Positions 1 through 7,070 are shown, counted from the stretch's first letter. The stretch is 49,960 bases of DNA from Treponemataceae bacterium (GCA_024413635.1 JAKSTT010000004.1:1-49960), one strand, 5' to 3'. A program made the numbers and translations. The notes: generated from the letters alone by a model not told the origin.

Positions 1-38
1 TAATTAATTATCGAATAAATTGCTAGAGAAAAATCCCA

Positions 39-92
39 GATGAAAATACTACCAGCCTCTGCCTTCCTTTCCGTATTTTCATCAGCTTTTTT
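39..92 (+). terminator. Possible intrinsic terminator of a gene lying before the window
   Basis: Bases 39-49 and 73-83 form a perfect 11-bp inverted repeat (GATGAAAATAC / GTATTTTCATC) with a 23-base loop, followed by AGC and six T residues. The stem is AT-rich, so it would be weak as a terminator, and it could instead be an operator. Nothing else is visible in bases 1-115. Confidence 0.35.
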
Positions 93-115
93 AAGATAGA
101 TATCAGTACTAATTT

Positions 116-142
116 AAAAAAAATGCCGCCATGGACGGCGGC
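116..142 (-). terminator. Intrinsic terminator after metQ
   Basis: Read on the minus strand, a GCCGCC/GGCGGC stem (125-130 with 137-142, six-base loop) is followed by a run of T residues (complement of the A tract at 116-123). It is the third of three hairpins after the metQ stop and the only one with a T tail. Confidence 0.85.
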
Positions 143-153
143 AAATACGTATA

Positions 154-202
154 CGGGTTTTGCAATGCAAAACCCGGGAGTAAAATCGGCATGGATGCCG
201 AT
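154..202 (-). repeat. Two strong hairpins between metQ and its terminator
   Basis: Bases 154-164 and 166-176 are a perfect 11-bp inverted repeat (CGGGTTTTGCA) around one base. Bases 185-192 and 195-202 are a perfect 8-bp inverted repeat (ATCGGCAT) around GG. Neither has a T tail. In the metQ mRNA they would form stacked 3' hairpins that may protect the transcript from 3' exonucleases; that role is inferred. Confidence 0.7.
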
Positions 203-208
203 CTTACG

Positions 209-1012
209 TCAGAATACCAGTACAACTTCTCCGTTAGGATAGGTAGCGGTAATGTAGTTTTTGATTTCTTCACTCTTCAGTGCTTCTACCAGGGCTACGA
301 TGCGTGGGTCTTTTTCGTTACCGGCTTTTACGGTTACGATGTTTACGTATGGTGAATCAGCACCTTCTACAAACAGACCGTCTTTTGCAGCTGAAAGACC
401 TGCTGGAATTGCATAGTTACCGTTGATAACAGCGGCATCTACATCAGAAAGAACACGTGGCAGGGATGCTGCTTCAATTTCAGTGAACTTCAGGTTCTTT
501 TTGTTTTCAACGATGTCCAGTGGAGTAGCGGTGATGCCGGCTTTGTCATTCAGTTTGATAAGACCTGCAGACTGGAGCAGCAGCAGAGCACGGCCTTCGT
601 TGGTAGGATCGTTAGGAATGGCGATATTTGCACCGTCAGCCAGGGCTGCAACAGAAGCTGCCTTGCGTGAATACAGGGCGATAGGTTCAATGTGGATACC
701 GCCGGCATTTACCAGGTGGTAGTTGCGTTCTGCATTGAATGAATCCATGTATGGAATGTGCTGGAAGAAGTTGGCATCAATCTGTCCTGATTCCAGAGCT
801 TCGTTCGGGGTTACGTAATCGGTGAATTCTACAACTTTCAGGGTGTAGCCTTTAGCTGCCAGGTCATCAATAACCAGGTTCAGCATAGCAGCGTGTGGTT
901 CTGGAGTTGCACCTACGGTGATTACATTTGAGTTGTTTTCTTTTTTTCCGCCGGCAAAAGCAAGAGCGGCTGCCAGTACTGCAACAAGAGCAGCAGAAAT
1001 AATTTTTTTCAT
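209..1012 (-). CDS. metQ: Methionine ABC transporter substrate-binding protein MetQ
   Basis: Predicted 267-residue NlpA/MetQ-family binding protein that captures methionine outside the inner membrane and delivers it to MetI-MetN. The ATG at 1012 is chosen because a GGAGG ribosome site lies six bases before it. The N-terminus is a hydrophobic signal ending near AFAGGKK. There is no cysteine, so unlike many MetQ proteins it should be cut by signal peptidase I and not lipidated. The body shows the family pattern: an early VGATPEPHA segment, FQHIPYMD, and the NGNYAIPAGL motif near the ligand site. It is the last gene of metN-metI-metQ, separated from metI by 107 bases that hold a separate candidate promoter, and is followed by three hairpins. 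Methionine rather than another amino acid as substrate is inferred from the NIL domain of the neighbouring MetN. Confidence 0.9.
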   Translation of the reverse strand: MKKIISAALVAVLAAALAFAGGKKENNSNVITVGATPEPHAAMLNLVIDDLAAKGYTLKVVEFTDYVTPNEALESGQIDANFFQHIPYMDSFNAERNYHLVNAGGIHIEPIALYSRKAASVAALADGANIAIPNDPTNEGRALLLLQSAGLIKLNDKAGITATPLDIVENKKNLKFTEIEAASLPRVLSDVDAAVINGNYAIPAGLSAAKDGLFVEGADSPYVNIVTVKAGNEKDPRIVALVEALKSEEIKNYITATYPNGEVVLVF

Positions 1013-1053
1013 TATTGTTCCTCCAAATAATGTTGATTGCATTTGATGCCTGT

Positions 1054-1110
1054 ACTATAGCAAGTTGCAAAAATATTGAGAAATACTATATTTCTATGCA
1101 CTGCTATAGT
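1054..1110 (-). promoter_or_regulatory. metQ promoter inside a nested inverted repeat
   Basis: A 9-bp perfect inverted repeat (ACTATAGCA at 1054-1062, TGCTATAGT at 1102-1110) encloses a second one (AGAAATA at 1079-1085, TATTTCT at 1089-1095). On the minus strand the arm nearest metQ reads TGCTATAGT, an extended -10 element, placing a start about 35 bases before the metQ ATG. No convincing -35 is seen. This could let metQ be expressed above metNI. Confidence 0.5.
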
Positions 1111-1119
1111 TTTTATCTA

Positions 1120-1785
1120 TTACCGCTTTTTCAGCATGGCATCTGCAATCTTCGTACCGATGACCTGGATAATTTCTACCAGTACCAGAATAACGATAAC
1201 GGCAACAATCATGATGTCCGTGCGGAACCGCTGGTAGCCGTAGCGGATGGCAAGGTCACCAAGACCACCGCCACCAATGGCTCCAGCCATGGCAGAGTAC
1301 CCGATCAGGTTGATGATGGTCAGGGTAACACCGCTTACCAGGGACGGCATTGCTTCAGGAATCAGCACCTTGCAGATAATCTGCCAGGTGGTTGATCCCA
1401 TGGCACGGGCAGCCTGGATAAGCCCCGGATCTACTTCCTTCAGGGCTGATTCAATGACGCGGGCTACAAAGGGCGCTGCTGCAATGGAAAGCGGTACGAT
1501 GGTTGCTTTTGTTCCGATGGAAGTGCCGACGATGATGCGGCTTAACGGAAACAGCAGGATCATCAGGATAATGAAGGGAAAACTGCGGAGAACGTATACA
1601 ATGCGAGACAGAACCAGGATCAGGATAGGACGGGGAGTAATACCGGAAACCGTATCGGTGATACACAGCAGTACGCCCAGCGGTAATCCAAGAAGCAGCG
1701 AAAAAATGGTAGAGAAAAACACCATGGAAAGTGTCTGAAGGGTGCTGTTCCCTACCAGCTGAAAAATCATCTGTGCATTATTCAT
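1120..1785 (-). CDS. metI: Methionine ABC transporter permease MetI
   Basis: A 221-residue inner-membrane permease of the MetI family, about the usual length. It carries several transmembrane segments and the binding-protein-dependent permease (EAA) loop near EVDPGLIQAARAMGSTTWQI, which contacts the MetN ATPase. The ATG at 1785 has an AAGGAGA site five bases upstream. Its first eight bases overlap the end of metN, so the two are probably translationally coupled. It forms the membrane channel of the MetNIQ importer. The high similarity of the EAA loop and the gene order make the call firm; direct evidence for methionine is indirect through MetN. Confidence 0.92.
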   Translation of the reverse strand: MNNAQMIFQLVGNSTLQTLSMVFFSTIFSLLLGLPLGVLLCITDTVSGITPRPILILVLSRIVYVLRSFPFIILMILLFPLSRIIVGTSIGTKATIVPLSIAAAPFVARVIESALKEVDPGLIQAARAMGSTTWQIICKVLIPEAMPSLVSGVTLTIINLIGYSAMAGAIGGGGLGDLAIRYGYQRFRTDIMIVAVIVILVLVEIIQVIGTKIADAMLKKR

Positions 1786-2788
1786 TGATGTCTCCTTCCC
1801 GTTCTACGTTTACGCCGTTTTCCGTCAGAAACGATACGGCCTTCATCACATCCACATCGGCACCACTGATATCAGTTACCAGAACACCCACATCCTTACC
1901 GGCAACCGTTTCTACGCCACCGGCACGGATATTGAAGTCAACATCAAATTTCTTTGCCATGGTACTCAGTACCGGTTCGCCGGTCTTGGAACCGATAAAG
2001 CGCAGGATATAGGCACCGCCGTCAGCTGACCAGCGGACAACTTTCTTTTCTTCTGATGGAGTAGTCAGGTGAGAAAGGAAATCTTTGGTTACGGCACTCT
2101 GGGGGTGGGCAAAAATATCTACAACAGAACCGGTTTCTACCACCTTACCGTTATCAAGGACAGCCACTTCTGAACAGGCATCACGGACAACTTCCATCTG
2201 ATGGGTAATCATGACTACGGTCAGGTTCATCTTTGCCTGGATTTCGCGGATCAGGGCAAGAATTGACCGGGTAGTCTGAGGGTCCAGGGCACTGGTGGCT
2301 TCATCACAGAAAAGGATATCAGGGCGGGTAGCCAGAGCGCGGGCAATGGCAATGCGCTGTTTCTGGCCGCCGGAAAGAGTACTGATGGGAGCATCGGCTT
2401 TGTCTGACAGGCCGACAACTTCAAGCATTTCTGCAACACGTGCCTTGATTTCTGCTTTTGGAACGCCGGAAATTTCCAGGGGATAGGCCACATTCTTTGC
2501 GGCAGTACGGCTGGAGAACAGGTTGAAGTTCTGGAAAATCATGCCGATTCTGCGGCGGCGTTCAATCAGGTCTTTTCCAGACAGGGCATCAACACGGACA
2601 TCATCGTAATACACTTCTCCGCTGTCCGGCTGTTCAAGCAGGCTGATCTGCCGTACCAGTGAAGATTTTCCGGCGCCGGATTTTCCGATGATGCCGTAAA
2701 TGGTATTTGAAGGGATAGTAAGACTGACATTGTTTACCGCATGTACGGTATCGTAGGTCTTTTCAAGGTTTTTCAGGGTAATCTGCAT
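1778..2788 (-). CDS. metN: Methionine ABC transporter ATP-binding protein MetN
   Basis: A 336-residue ATPase that powers methionine import. Visible motifs are Walker A GKSGAGKS (about residue 35), the Q-loop in MIFQNFNLF, signature LSGGQKQR, Walker B ILFCDEATSALD and H-loop MITHQ. After about residue 255 comes a C-terminal regulatory NIL-type domain, which in characterised MetN proteins binds methionine and inhibits transport from inside the cell. The ATG at 2788 has no Shine-Dalgarno sequence. A promoter-like pair (TTGTAT, 17 bases, TATAGT) ends eight bases before it, so the mRNA may be leaderless. That promoter overlaps the terminator of the upstream small gene. It heads the metNIQ operon. 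Confidence 0.93.
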   Translation of the reverse strand: MQITLKNLEKTYDTVHAVNNVSLTIPSNTIYGIIGKSGAGKSSLVRQISLLEQPDSGEVYYDDVRVDALSGKDLIERRRRIGMIFQNFNLFSSRTAAKNVAYPLEISGVPKAEIKARVAEMLEVVGLSDKADAPISTLSGGQKQRIAIARALATRPDILFCDEATSALDPQTTRSILALIREIQAKMNLTVVMITHQMEVVRDACSEVAVLDNGKVVETGSVVDIFAHPQSAVTKDFLSHLTTPSEEKKVVRWSADGGAYILRFIGSKTGEPVLSTMAKKFDVDFNIRAGGVETVAGKDVGVLVTDISGADVDVMKAVSFLTENGVNVEREGDINE

Positions 2789-2796
2789 ATGTTTCT

Positions 2797-2825
2797 ACTA
2801 TAAAAAAAACCGGTTCTGTATACAA
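2797..2825 (-). promoter_or_regulatory. Candidate metN promoter overlapping a terminator
   Basis: On the minus strand TTGTAT (2825-2820), a 17-base spacer and TATAGT (2802-2797) stand eight bases before the metN ATG. The -35 lies in the loop and stem of the preceding terminator hairpin and the -10 begins at the end of its T tract. The expected start is at or within two bases of the ATG. Confidence 0.55.
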
Positions 2826-2832
2826 GAACCGG
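2802..2832 (-). terminator. Intrinsic terminator of the 67-residue gene
   Basis: CCGGTTCT/AGAACCGG stem (2810-2817 with 2825-2832), seven-base loop, followed on the minus strand by eight T residues. It ends only 13 bases before metN, leaving no space for a separate downstream promoter. Confidence 0.88.
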
Positions 2833-2864
2833 CTTTATGGCTTGCGCCTAAGAGAATTGAAGGA

Positions 2865-3068
2865 TCAGCCTTTTGTTACATTGGCAAAGCCAGCAGCAAA
2901 GGCATCAAGGTCTGCTTCGGAATCAAAAGCCTTGTAAGCTCCCCATTCCTTTTCATCAACCATATTCTGAAGTCCATCAAGAATAAACTGTTTTTCGCTA
3001 TCATCGCTGTAATCAGATTTTGCAGTTGCGCATTTGTCGCCTTCATACAGTGCATAAAAAAGTGTCAT
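2865..3068 (-). CDS. Small acidic protein of unknown function (67 aa)
   Basis: I do not recognise this protein. It is short, acidic and apparently soluble, with no signal peptide, membrane segment or cysteine pair; a single Cys is at residue 13. It is rich in aromatic and acidic residues (EKEWGAYKAFDSEADLDAF). It is likely to be real: the ATG at 3068 has a GGAGAG ribosome site, a good promoter (TTGCAA, 17 bases, TATACT at 3126-3098) lies upstream, and an intrinsic terminator follows. It therefore forms a single-gene unit transcribed away from the PHP enzyme, sharing one -35 hexamer with it. Confidence 0.8.
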   Translation of the reverse strand: MTLFYALYEGDKCATAKSDYSDDSEKQFILDGLQNMVDEKEWGAYKAFDSEADLDAFAAGFANVTKG

Positions 3069-3097
3069 AGATACTCTCCTTTTGATAAGGTTCTTTC

Positions 3098-3149
3098 AGT
3101 ATATCCCCACATGAATAAAATTGCAATTTTTCTTTATTGTCACTACACT
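3098..3149. promoter_or_regulatory. Divergent promoters sharing one palindromic -35 hexamer
   Basis: The palindrome TTGCAA at 3121-3126 serves as -35 in both directions. To the right, 17 bases then TACACT (3144-3149), seven bases before the ATG at 3157. To the left, 17 bases then TATACT (3103-3098 on the minus strand), giving a leader of about 23 bases with a Shine-Dalgarno site for the gene starting at 3068. Only one polymerase could occupy the site at a time. Confidence 0.75.
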
Positions 3150-3156
3150 GCTGGGT

Positions 3157-3954
3157 ATGGAAAAAATCACCTCCTTTCATACCCATACCTACCGCTGTAA
3201 ACATGCTACCGGCACCCCGGCTGACTATATTGCCCAGGCTGAAAAAGACGGCTGTCTTGCCCTTGGTTTTTCTGACCACTGTCCTTTTCCCGGAAAGGGC
3301 GTACCCGGCTGGGAGACCATCCGCATGGCTGATACGGAAATTGTTGACTATATTGCATCTGTCCGTGATGCGGGCAACAATGCATCCTTCCCGGTGTACT
3401 GCGGATTTGAATGTGAATATGACCCTGAGTATGAAAGCTGGTACCGTGATTTCCTGCGTGCCGAGATGAACACCGACTATCTGGTTCTTGGCCAGCACTG
3501 GGGTATTCTTGACGGACAGCACGAATATATCTGCAGGGGCGTAGACCTGAAGGATTTCCACCGGTATGTTGACCTGACAGTGAAAGCCATTGAAACGGGT
3601 ATTTTTTCTTTTATTGCCCATCCGGATCTCTGTCTGAACCGGAAAGACTATTCATGGACAAACCCGGAAGTTAAGGCAGGCCTGACCGACATCATTGACT
3701 GTGCCATTGCCAATAACCTGCCTCTTGAGATGAATGGAAACGGATACCATCTGGGAACCATCGTTGACTGCAGCGACACCCTGCGGAACCGGTATCCGGT
3801 GGCAGAATTCTGGCAGCTGGCAAAAGAAAAGGGAGCACGCATCATCTGCAACAGCGATGCCCACTCCCCTGCCGATGTCATTCAGTTTGCCCGGAACGTC
3901 CGTGATTACGCCGCATCCCTGGGCATTACTCCTGAAGAAAATATTTTTGCCTGA
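3157..3954 (+). CDS. PHP-family histidinol-phosphatase-like hydrolase
   Basis: A 265-residue metal-dependent phosphoesterase of the PHP superfamily, closest in pattern to HisK/HisJ-type histidinol-phosphatases, which remove phosphate from L-histidinol phosphate. Metal-binding residues are visible: H8-x-H10 (FHTHTYRCKHA), D40-H41 (GFSDHCPFPG), E85 (GFECEY), H114, H155 (AHPD) and D234-x-H236 (NSDAH). The ATG at 3157 is preferred over an in-frame upstream start because the protein family begins just before the first HxH, and because a -10 TACACT ends seven bases before it, so the message is probably leaderless. It ends directly against the stop of the convergent DUF1622-like gene. The substrate is not proved; another sugar or amino-acid phosphate is possible. 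hisC lies 40 kb away in the window. Confidence 0.82.
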   Translation: MEKITSFHTHTYRCKHATGTPADYIAQAEKDGCLALGFSDHCPFPGKGVPGWETIRMADTEIVDYIASVRDAGNNASFPVYCGFECEYDPEYESWYRDFLRAEMNTDYLVLGQHWGILDGQHEYICRGVDLKDFHRYVDLTVKAIETGIFSFIAHPDLCLNRKDYSWTNPEVKAGLTDIIDCAIANNLPLEMNGNGYHLGTIVDCSDTLRNRYPVAEFWQLAKEKGARIICNSDAHSPADVIQFARNVRDYAASLGITPEENIFA

Positions 3955-4314
3955 TTATCTATTGAACAGTTCCGGATGTTCGTGCCGTTCATCATCAATC
4001 TCTTCAATTTCCTTGTTCAGGAAGTATGAAAGGATGGTGCGTAAAAGCACAATGCCGCCCAGAATCAGAAGTTCCTGATTACTTGGTTCCAGAATGGTCT
4101 GCAGGATATCGGCTGCAATGAGCAGTTCCAGCCCCAGCAGCAGGTAGGTTCCTAAATCTGCACGGATTACCCGCAGCTGGATAATGTCATAGGACCCTTT
4201 CAGTCTGCAGAACTCTGTCTTGATGATGCCGATAAAGGAAATAACTGCCCCATATACTACGATAGCGCAGCTGATGATGTTGATGACTGTTTCTATATAC
4301 TTGATGAAATGCAT
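3955..4314 (-). CDS. DUF1622-like small membrane protein
   Basis: A 119-residue protein with about three hydrophobic segments: residues 9-29 (INIISCAIVVYGAVISF), a middle one (GTYLLLGLELLIAADILQTIL), and one near ELLILGGIVLLRTILSYFL. It ends in a charged tail (NKEIEEIDDERHEHPE). The pattern fits the DUF1622 family of integral membrane proteins, whose function is unknown. The ATG at 4314 has no ribosome site. TTGCAG, 17 bases and TATACT end six bases before it, so the mRNA is probably leaderless. It lies downstream of the thioesterase gene but has its own promoter in the 42-base gap. Its stop abuts the stop of the convergent PHP gene with no spacer. Confidence 0.75.
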   Translation of the reverse strand: MHFIKYIETVINIISCAIVVYGAVISFIGIIKTEFCRLKGSYDIIQLRVIRADLGTYLLLGLELLIAADILQTILEPSNQELLILGGIVLLRTILSYFLNKEIEEIDDERHEHPELFNR

Positions 4315-4320
4315 ACAGAA

Positions 4321-4349
4321 AGTATAGGGGCACTTGAAGCAAACTGCAA
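4321..4349 (-). promoter_or_regulatory. Promoter of the DUF1622-like gene
   Basis: Minus-strand TTGCAG (4349-4344), 17-base spacer, TATACT (4326-4321), then six bases to the ATG at 4314. Predicted start coincides with the A of ATG. Confidence 0.72.
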
Positions 4350-4356
4350 CGGGCTG

Positions 4357-4758
4357 TTACTGTTCAGCCGGCTTCAGACCTTCTGTCCGGTATTTTTCCG
4401 GCAGTCTGCAGGGTTTACCGTCTTTTACGGACGCCCAGTATACCGTGGCTTCTGCACTGACCGAGCCGTCCGGCAGATAGATTTTCTGCAGGAAGCTTCC
4501 CTGAACGGCTTTCAGGGTAACAGGTTCTGTTTCAATGGTCAGCACATCTCCCATGCGGGCTGATGTTTTGTACTGAATGTCAATTCTGGTGACAAACAGC
4601 ATATACCCTTCCTCGGTGAGGGCTGCAAAATCAATGCCGGCCTGATCCATGAAATCTGAGCGGGCAACTTCAAGATAGTGCAGATAGTTTGCGTTATTTA
4701 CATGGTTATAGCCATCCAGTTCATAGGAGCGGACGGTAAGGGTTGTTTTTGTCTTCAT
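4357..4758 (-). CDS. Acyl-CoA thioesterase, hotdog fold (YbgC/4HBT type)
   Basis: A 133-residue single hotdog-domain protein of the 4-hydroxybenzoyl-CoA thioesterase/YbgC group, which hydrolyses acyl-CoA or acyl-ACP thioesters. The characteristic segment YELDGYNHVNNANYLHYLE (about residues 12-30) contains the conserved N-H-V-N-N pattern and the Asp that aligns with the catalytic residue in this family; the later region TRIDIQYKTSARMGDVLTIET is also typical. Length is normal for the family. The ATG at 4758 has no Shine-Dalgarno site. A near-consensus promoter (TTGACA, 16 bases, TATACT) ends seven bases upstream, so it is probably leaderless. The true acyl substrate is unknown. Confidence 0.85.
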   Translation of the reverse strand: MKTKTTLTVRSYELDGYNHVNNANYLHYLEVARSDFMDQAGIDFAALTEEGYMLFVTRIDIQYKTSARMGDVLTIETEPVTLKAVQGSFLQKIYLPDGSVSAEATVYWASVKDGKPCRLPEKYRTEGLKPAEQ

Positions 4759-4765
4759 GCCCAGC

Positions 4766-4793
4766 AGTATAACAAAATTACAGCCGATGTCAA
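4766..4793 (-). promoter_or_regulatory. Promoter of the thioesterase gene
   Basis: Minus-strand TTGACA (4793-4788), 16-base spacer, TATACT (4771-4766), seven bases to the ATG at 4758. This is the closest match to consensus in the window. The seven bases GCTGGGC nearly match the seven before the PHP gene start (GCTGGGT). Confidence 0.78.
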
Positions 4794-4802
4794 AGTGAGC
4801 AG

Positions 4803-7031
4803 TTATCCCTGAAGGGAATCAAGCAGGTCGCGGAATTCCGGATCGATGACGATATCAAGGGATTCTGCCTGGGATGATATGGATACGACGCCATCGTTTT
4901 CCGTAAATACCTGGGACAGCAGATCCTCGCGGGATGCGGTAGCATCAGTAAACTGCACTTCTTCTTCTACAACTTCAAGTTCGCCTTCAATTGGCTCCGG
5001 CTCCCAGAAAATTGATGGCGGAGCAAAGAGGGACTCATAGGGCGGAACATATACCGGGATAAGTTCAGCTGTTTCAGGATCCGGTTCGGTTACTGGTTCC
5101 GGAGCGGTGTCTGGTTCCGGGGTAGAGCCGGCTTCGTAGGCATCAAGATCAGCACGAAGCTGGTCATGGAAACTTGATTCATCGGTGATGAGATCAAAGG
5201 AATCATCGGTCTGTACACCACGCTCTACGCGGTCAAAATCCGGAGCCGGTTCGTCCAGGTCGTATGCAGGTTCAGCACAGACGTCTTCTGCGAACTTTTT
5301 GATTTCCCGGAAATCATCAATGGTGACGATATGGGGAGTCTGTGGAGTAGCCTCAGTGATTTCTCCGACAGGTTCGGGCTCGACGGTTGTACTCTCTTCG
5401 GCTGGCTCTGGTTCGCTGGGCTCTTCGGGCTCGCTGGGGTCTTCGGCTGGCTCTGGTTCGCTGGGCTCTTCGACTTCGTCCAGTTCCTCAACTTCATCAA
5501 GTTCCTCGACCTCGTCCAGCTCTTCTACTTCGTCCAGCTCCTCGACTTCATCAAGCTCTTCTAATTCGTCCAGCTCTTCAACTTCATCCAGTTCCTCGAC
5601 TTCATCAAGCTCTTCTAATTCGTCCAGCTCCTCGACTTCATCCAGTTCTTCGACTTCGTCCAGTTCTTCAACTTCGTCGGCAGGAACCGGAGACGCAACC
5701 GGGGCTGGTTTTACAGGCTGGCGCTGCACTTCCGTTACACGCACCGCTTCATGTTTTACTTCGGGTGTACTGCCGGCATCAGATTCAGCTTCCAGCTGGC
5801 TTACCATGGCAGCAGCAACACCACTGGCAGCTCCGGTACGCACCTGACTGCCTAATGCTATGAGTACATCGTCCCAGCTTTTTGCCAGGTACCGGTCAAT
5901 TTCCTTTTCATATTTCTTGCCTTTACGGCCAAGACTTTTCTTGATTTCCAGATTGACGTCGTTTTTCCGGCGCTTCATCTGGTCAACAACTTTATCCCAT
6001 TCGGCACTATTCTGCTGGTTCAGGTATTCCTTCATGAACACCTGCTGGAACTTGTTGATGCGGCTCTGTATCAGCACCATATCGTCGGTTTTCAGACTGA
6101 ACAGCAGCAGGATGGCAAGGAACAGGGTGATATAGATAATCAGCAGCAGAAGATAGCGGACTTCCGTTGAAAAAACAAAAACCGATTCATCTTCTATCTG
6201 GGCAAAACAGAATCCTTCCGGGCCCTTTACCGATACCATGACCAGTACGCTGTCTTCACTCTCTGCAAGACGTTCAGTTCCATAGTAGCCGTCTTTCCAG
6301 GCGGTACTGATCATGTCTGCCAGAGCTTTTGCCGTACTGCTGCTGAGACGGAGTACATAGCCCGGAACATCAGCAGAACCGGTCAGCAGTGCCGTTTCAG
6401 AAATACTGATGACGCCGGCTGTTACCAGATACCGGTTAAAGTCACTGGCGGCTTCGTAATACACGGCATATCCGCGGTCAGCACCGTAAATATCCGTAAA
6501 GGGATACACAAACAGTAACCGGTCATTTTCAACGTCTGCAATAATACCGCCGTTTTTACCGGCCCCTTTCAGGATGCGGGCAAACTCCATTTCTTCAATG
6601 CGGGTATAATTCTTATAGGCCAGCTGACCTTCTTTCTGGTTCAGGATATCAGACTGCCAGGTACTGAAATGGATTTTGTTTCCCGTTGTATCTATCAGGC
6701 GCATGCCGATGAACGAAGGATCTTTTGTCTGCAGGGCACCTAAAAGCCGTTCCCGCTCTGCGATTTCATCAGCAGTAAGGCTTGGTTCCATGCTTTTCCG
6801 GATGACATCTGCGCCAGTCAGTTCACTGAATGAGTTCCGTTTTGATTCAACGTACCGTCCATAATACTCCCCTATGGAATGCAGCCGTGTAGTAATGCCT
6901 GAAACTACTGCATTCTGGTAATAGCGGGTTTCTACAAGCTTTAATCCGCCTGAAACTGCCACATACAGAACGCCGGCAAAAAGGGCAAGAGAAAGAATGA
7001 AACTGACGGTTACTTTCGCAAATGTTTTCAA
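4803..7031 (-). CDS. Two-TM membrane protein with sensor-like outer domain and long acidic repeat tail
   Basis: A 742-residue protein, not recognised as a known family. Residues 8-28 are an N-terminal membrane anchor, about 30-290 an extracytoplasmic domain resembling a sensor (Cache-like; inferred from topology and motifs such as the YAVYYEAASDF segment), and 292-313 a second membrane helix. The cytoplasmic part starts with a charged, probably coiled region (residues 318-390, ending near KSWDDVLIALGSQV). It then becomes low complexity: 11 tandem EVEELD or ELEELD hexapeptides at 453-518, Pro-Glu-Ser repeats, and a further acidic tail. No HAMP, kinase or methyl-accepting signalling domain is seen. 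The start is TTG at 7031 with GGAG five bases upstream; no in-frame ATG fits before the first helix. It is divergent from the FliL-like gene. Confidence 0.75.
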   Translation of the reverse strand: MKTFAKVTVSFILSLALFAGVLYVAVSGGLKLVETRYYQNAVVSGITTRLHSIGEYYGRYVESKRNSFSELTGADVIRKSMEPSLTADEIAERERLLGALQTKDPSFIGMRLIDTTGNKIHFSTWQSDILNQKEGQLAYKNYTRIEEMEFARILKGAGKNGGIIADVENDRLLFVYPFTDIYGADRGYAVYYEAASDFNRYLVTAGVISISETALLTGSADVPGYVLRLSSSTAKALADMISTAWKDGYYGTERLAESEDSVLVMVSVKGPEGFCFAQIEDESVFVFSTEVRYLLLLIIYITLFLAILLLFSLKTDDMVLIQSRINKFQQVFMKEYLNQQNSAEWDKVVDQMKRRKNDVNLEIKKSLGRKGKKYEKEIDRYLAKSWDDVLIALGSQVRTGAASGVAAAMVSQLEAESDAGSTPEVKHEAVRVTEVQRQPVKPAPVASPVPADEVEELDEVEELDEVEELDELEELDEVEELDEVEELDELEELDEVEELDEVEELDEVEELDEVEELDEVEEPSEPEPAEDPSEPEEPSEPEPAEESTTVEPEPVGEITEATPQTPHIVTIDDFREIKKFAEDVCAEPAYDLDEPAPDFDRVERGVQTDDSFDLITDESSFHDQLRADLDAYEAGSTPEPDTAPEPVTEPDPETAELIPVYVPPYESLFAPPSIFWEPEPIEGELEVVEEEVQFTDATASREDLLSQVFTENDGVVSISSQAESLDIVIDPEFRDLLDSLQG
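5395..5473 (-). repeat. Direct repeat coding for Pro-Ser-Glu-Pro blocks
   Basis: A block of about 33 bases beginning TCTTCGGCTGGCTCTGG (plus strand) occurs twice between 5395 and 5473, with a shorter partial unit between. It encodes two copies of a PSEPEPAE-type sequence directly after the EELDEV array of the 742-residue protein. Confidence 0.75.
5478..5678 (-). repeat. 18-bp tandem repeat (11 EELD hexapeptide units)
   Basis: Eleven 18-base units encode E-V/L-E-E-L-D in the order V V V L V V L V V V V, residues 453-518 of the 742-residue protein. Synonymous differences are spread through the units, but some longer blocks recur, such as the pair containing the ELEELD units. Unit length is a multiple of three, so gain or loss of units would keep the frame. 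Confidence 0.92.
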
Positions 7032-7070
7032 CGAAACTCCAAGAGATACCTTATCTTTTCATATATCGGC

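Noticed and set aside
1015-1395. Plus-strand open frame across the metI-metQ gap
   Set aside because: It is mostly antisense to metI and low in complexity; its start has no ribosome site.
2789-2864. SAM or other methionine riboswitch upstream of metN
   Set aside because: Only 76 bases are available, and they hold a single simple terminator hairpin with none of the multi-helix structure of SAM riboswitches.
5478-5678. Tandem repeat considered as a CRISPR array
   Set aside because: Units are contiguous 18-mers without spacers and are in frame with a coding sequence; no cas genes are present.
5185-5847. Plus-strand Ser-rich open frame of 220 codons
   Set aside because: It is the antisense shadow of the EELD/PSEP repeat region of the 742-residue minus-strand gene; its composition follows from the repeat, and it has no ribosome site.
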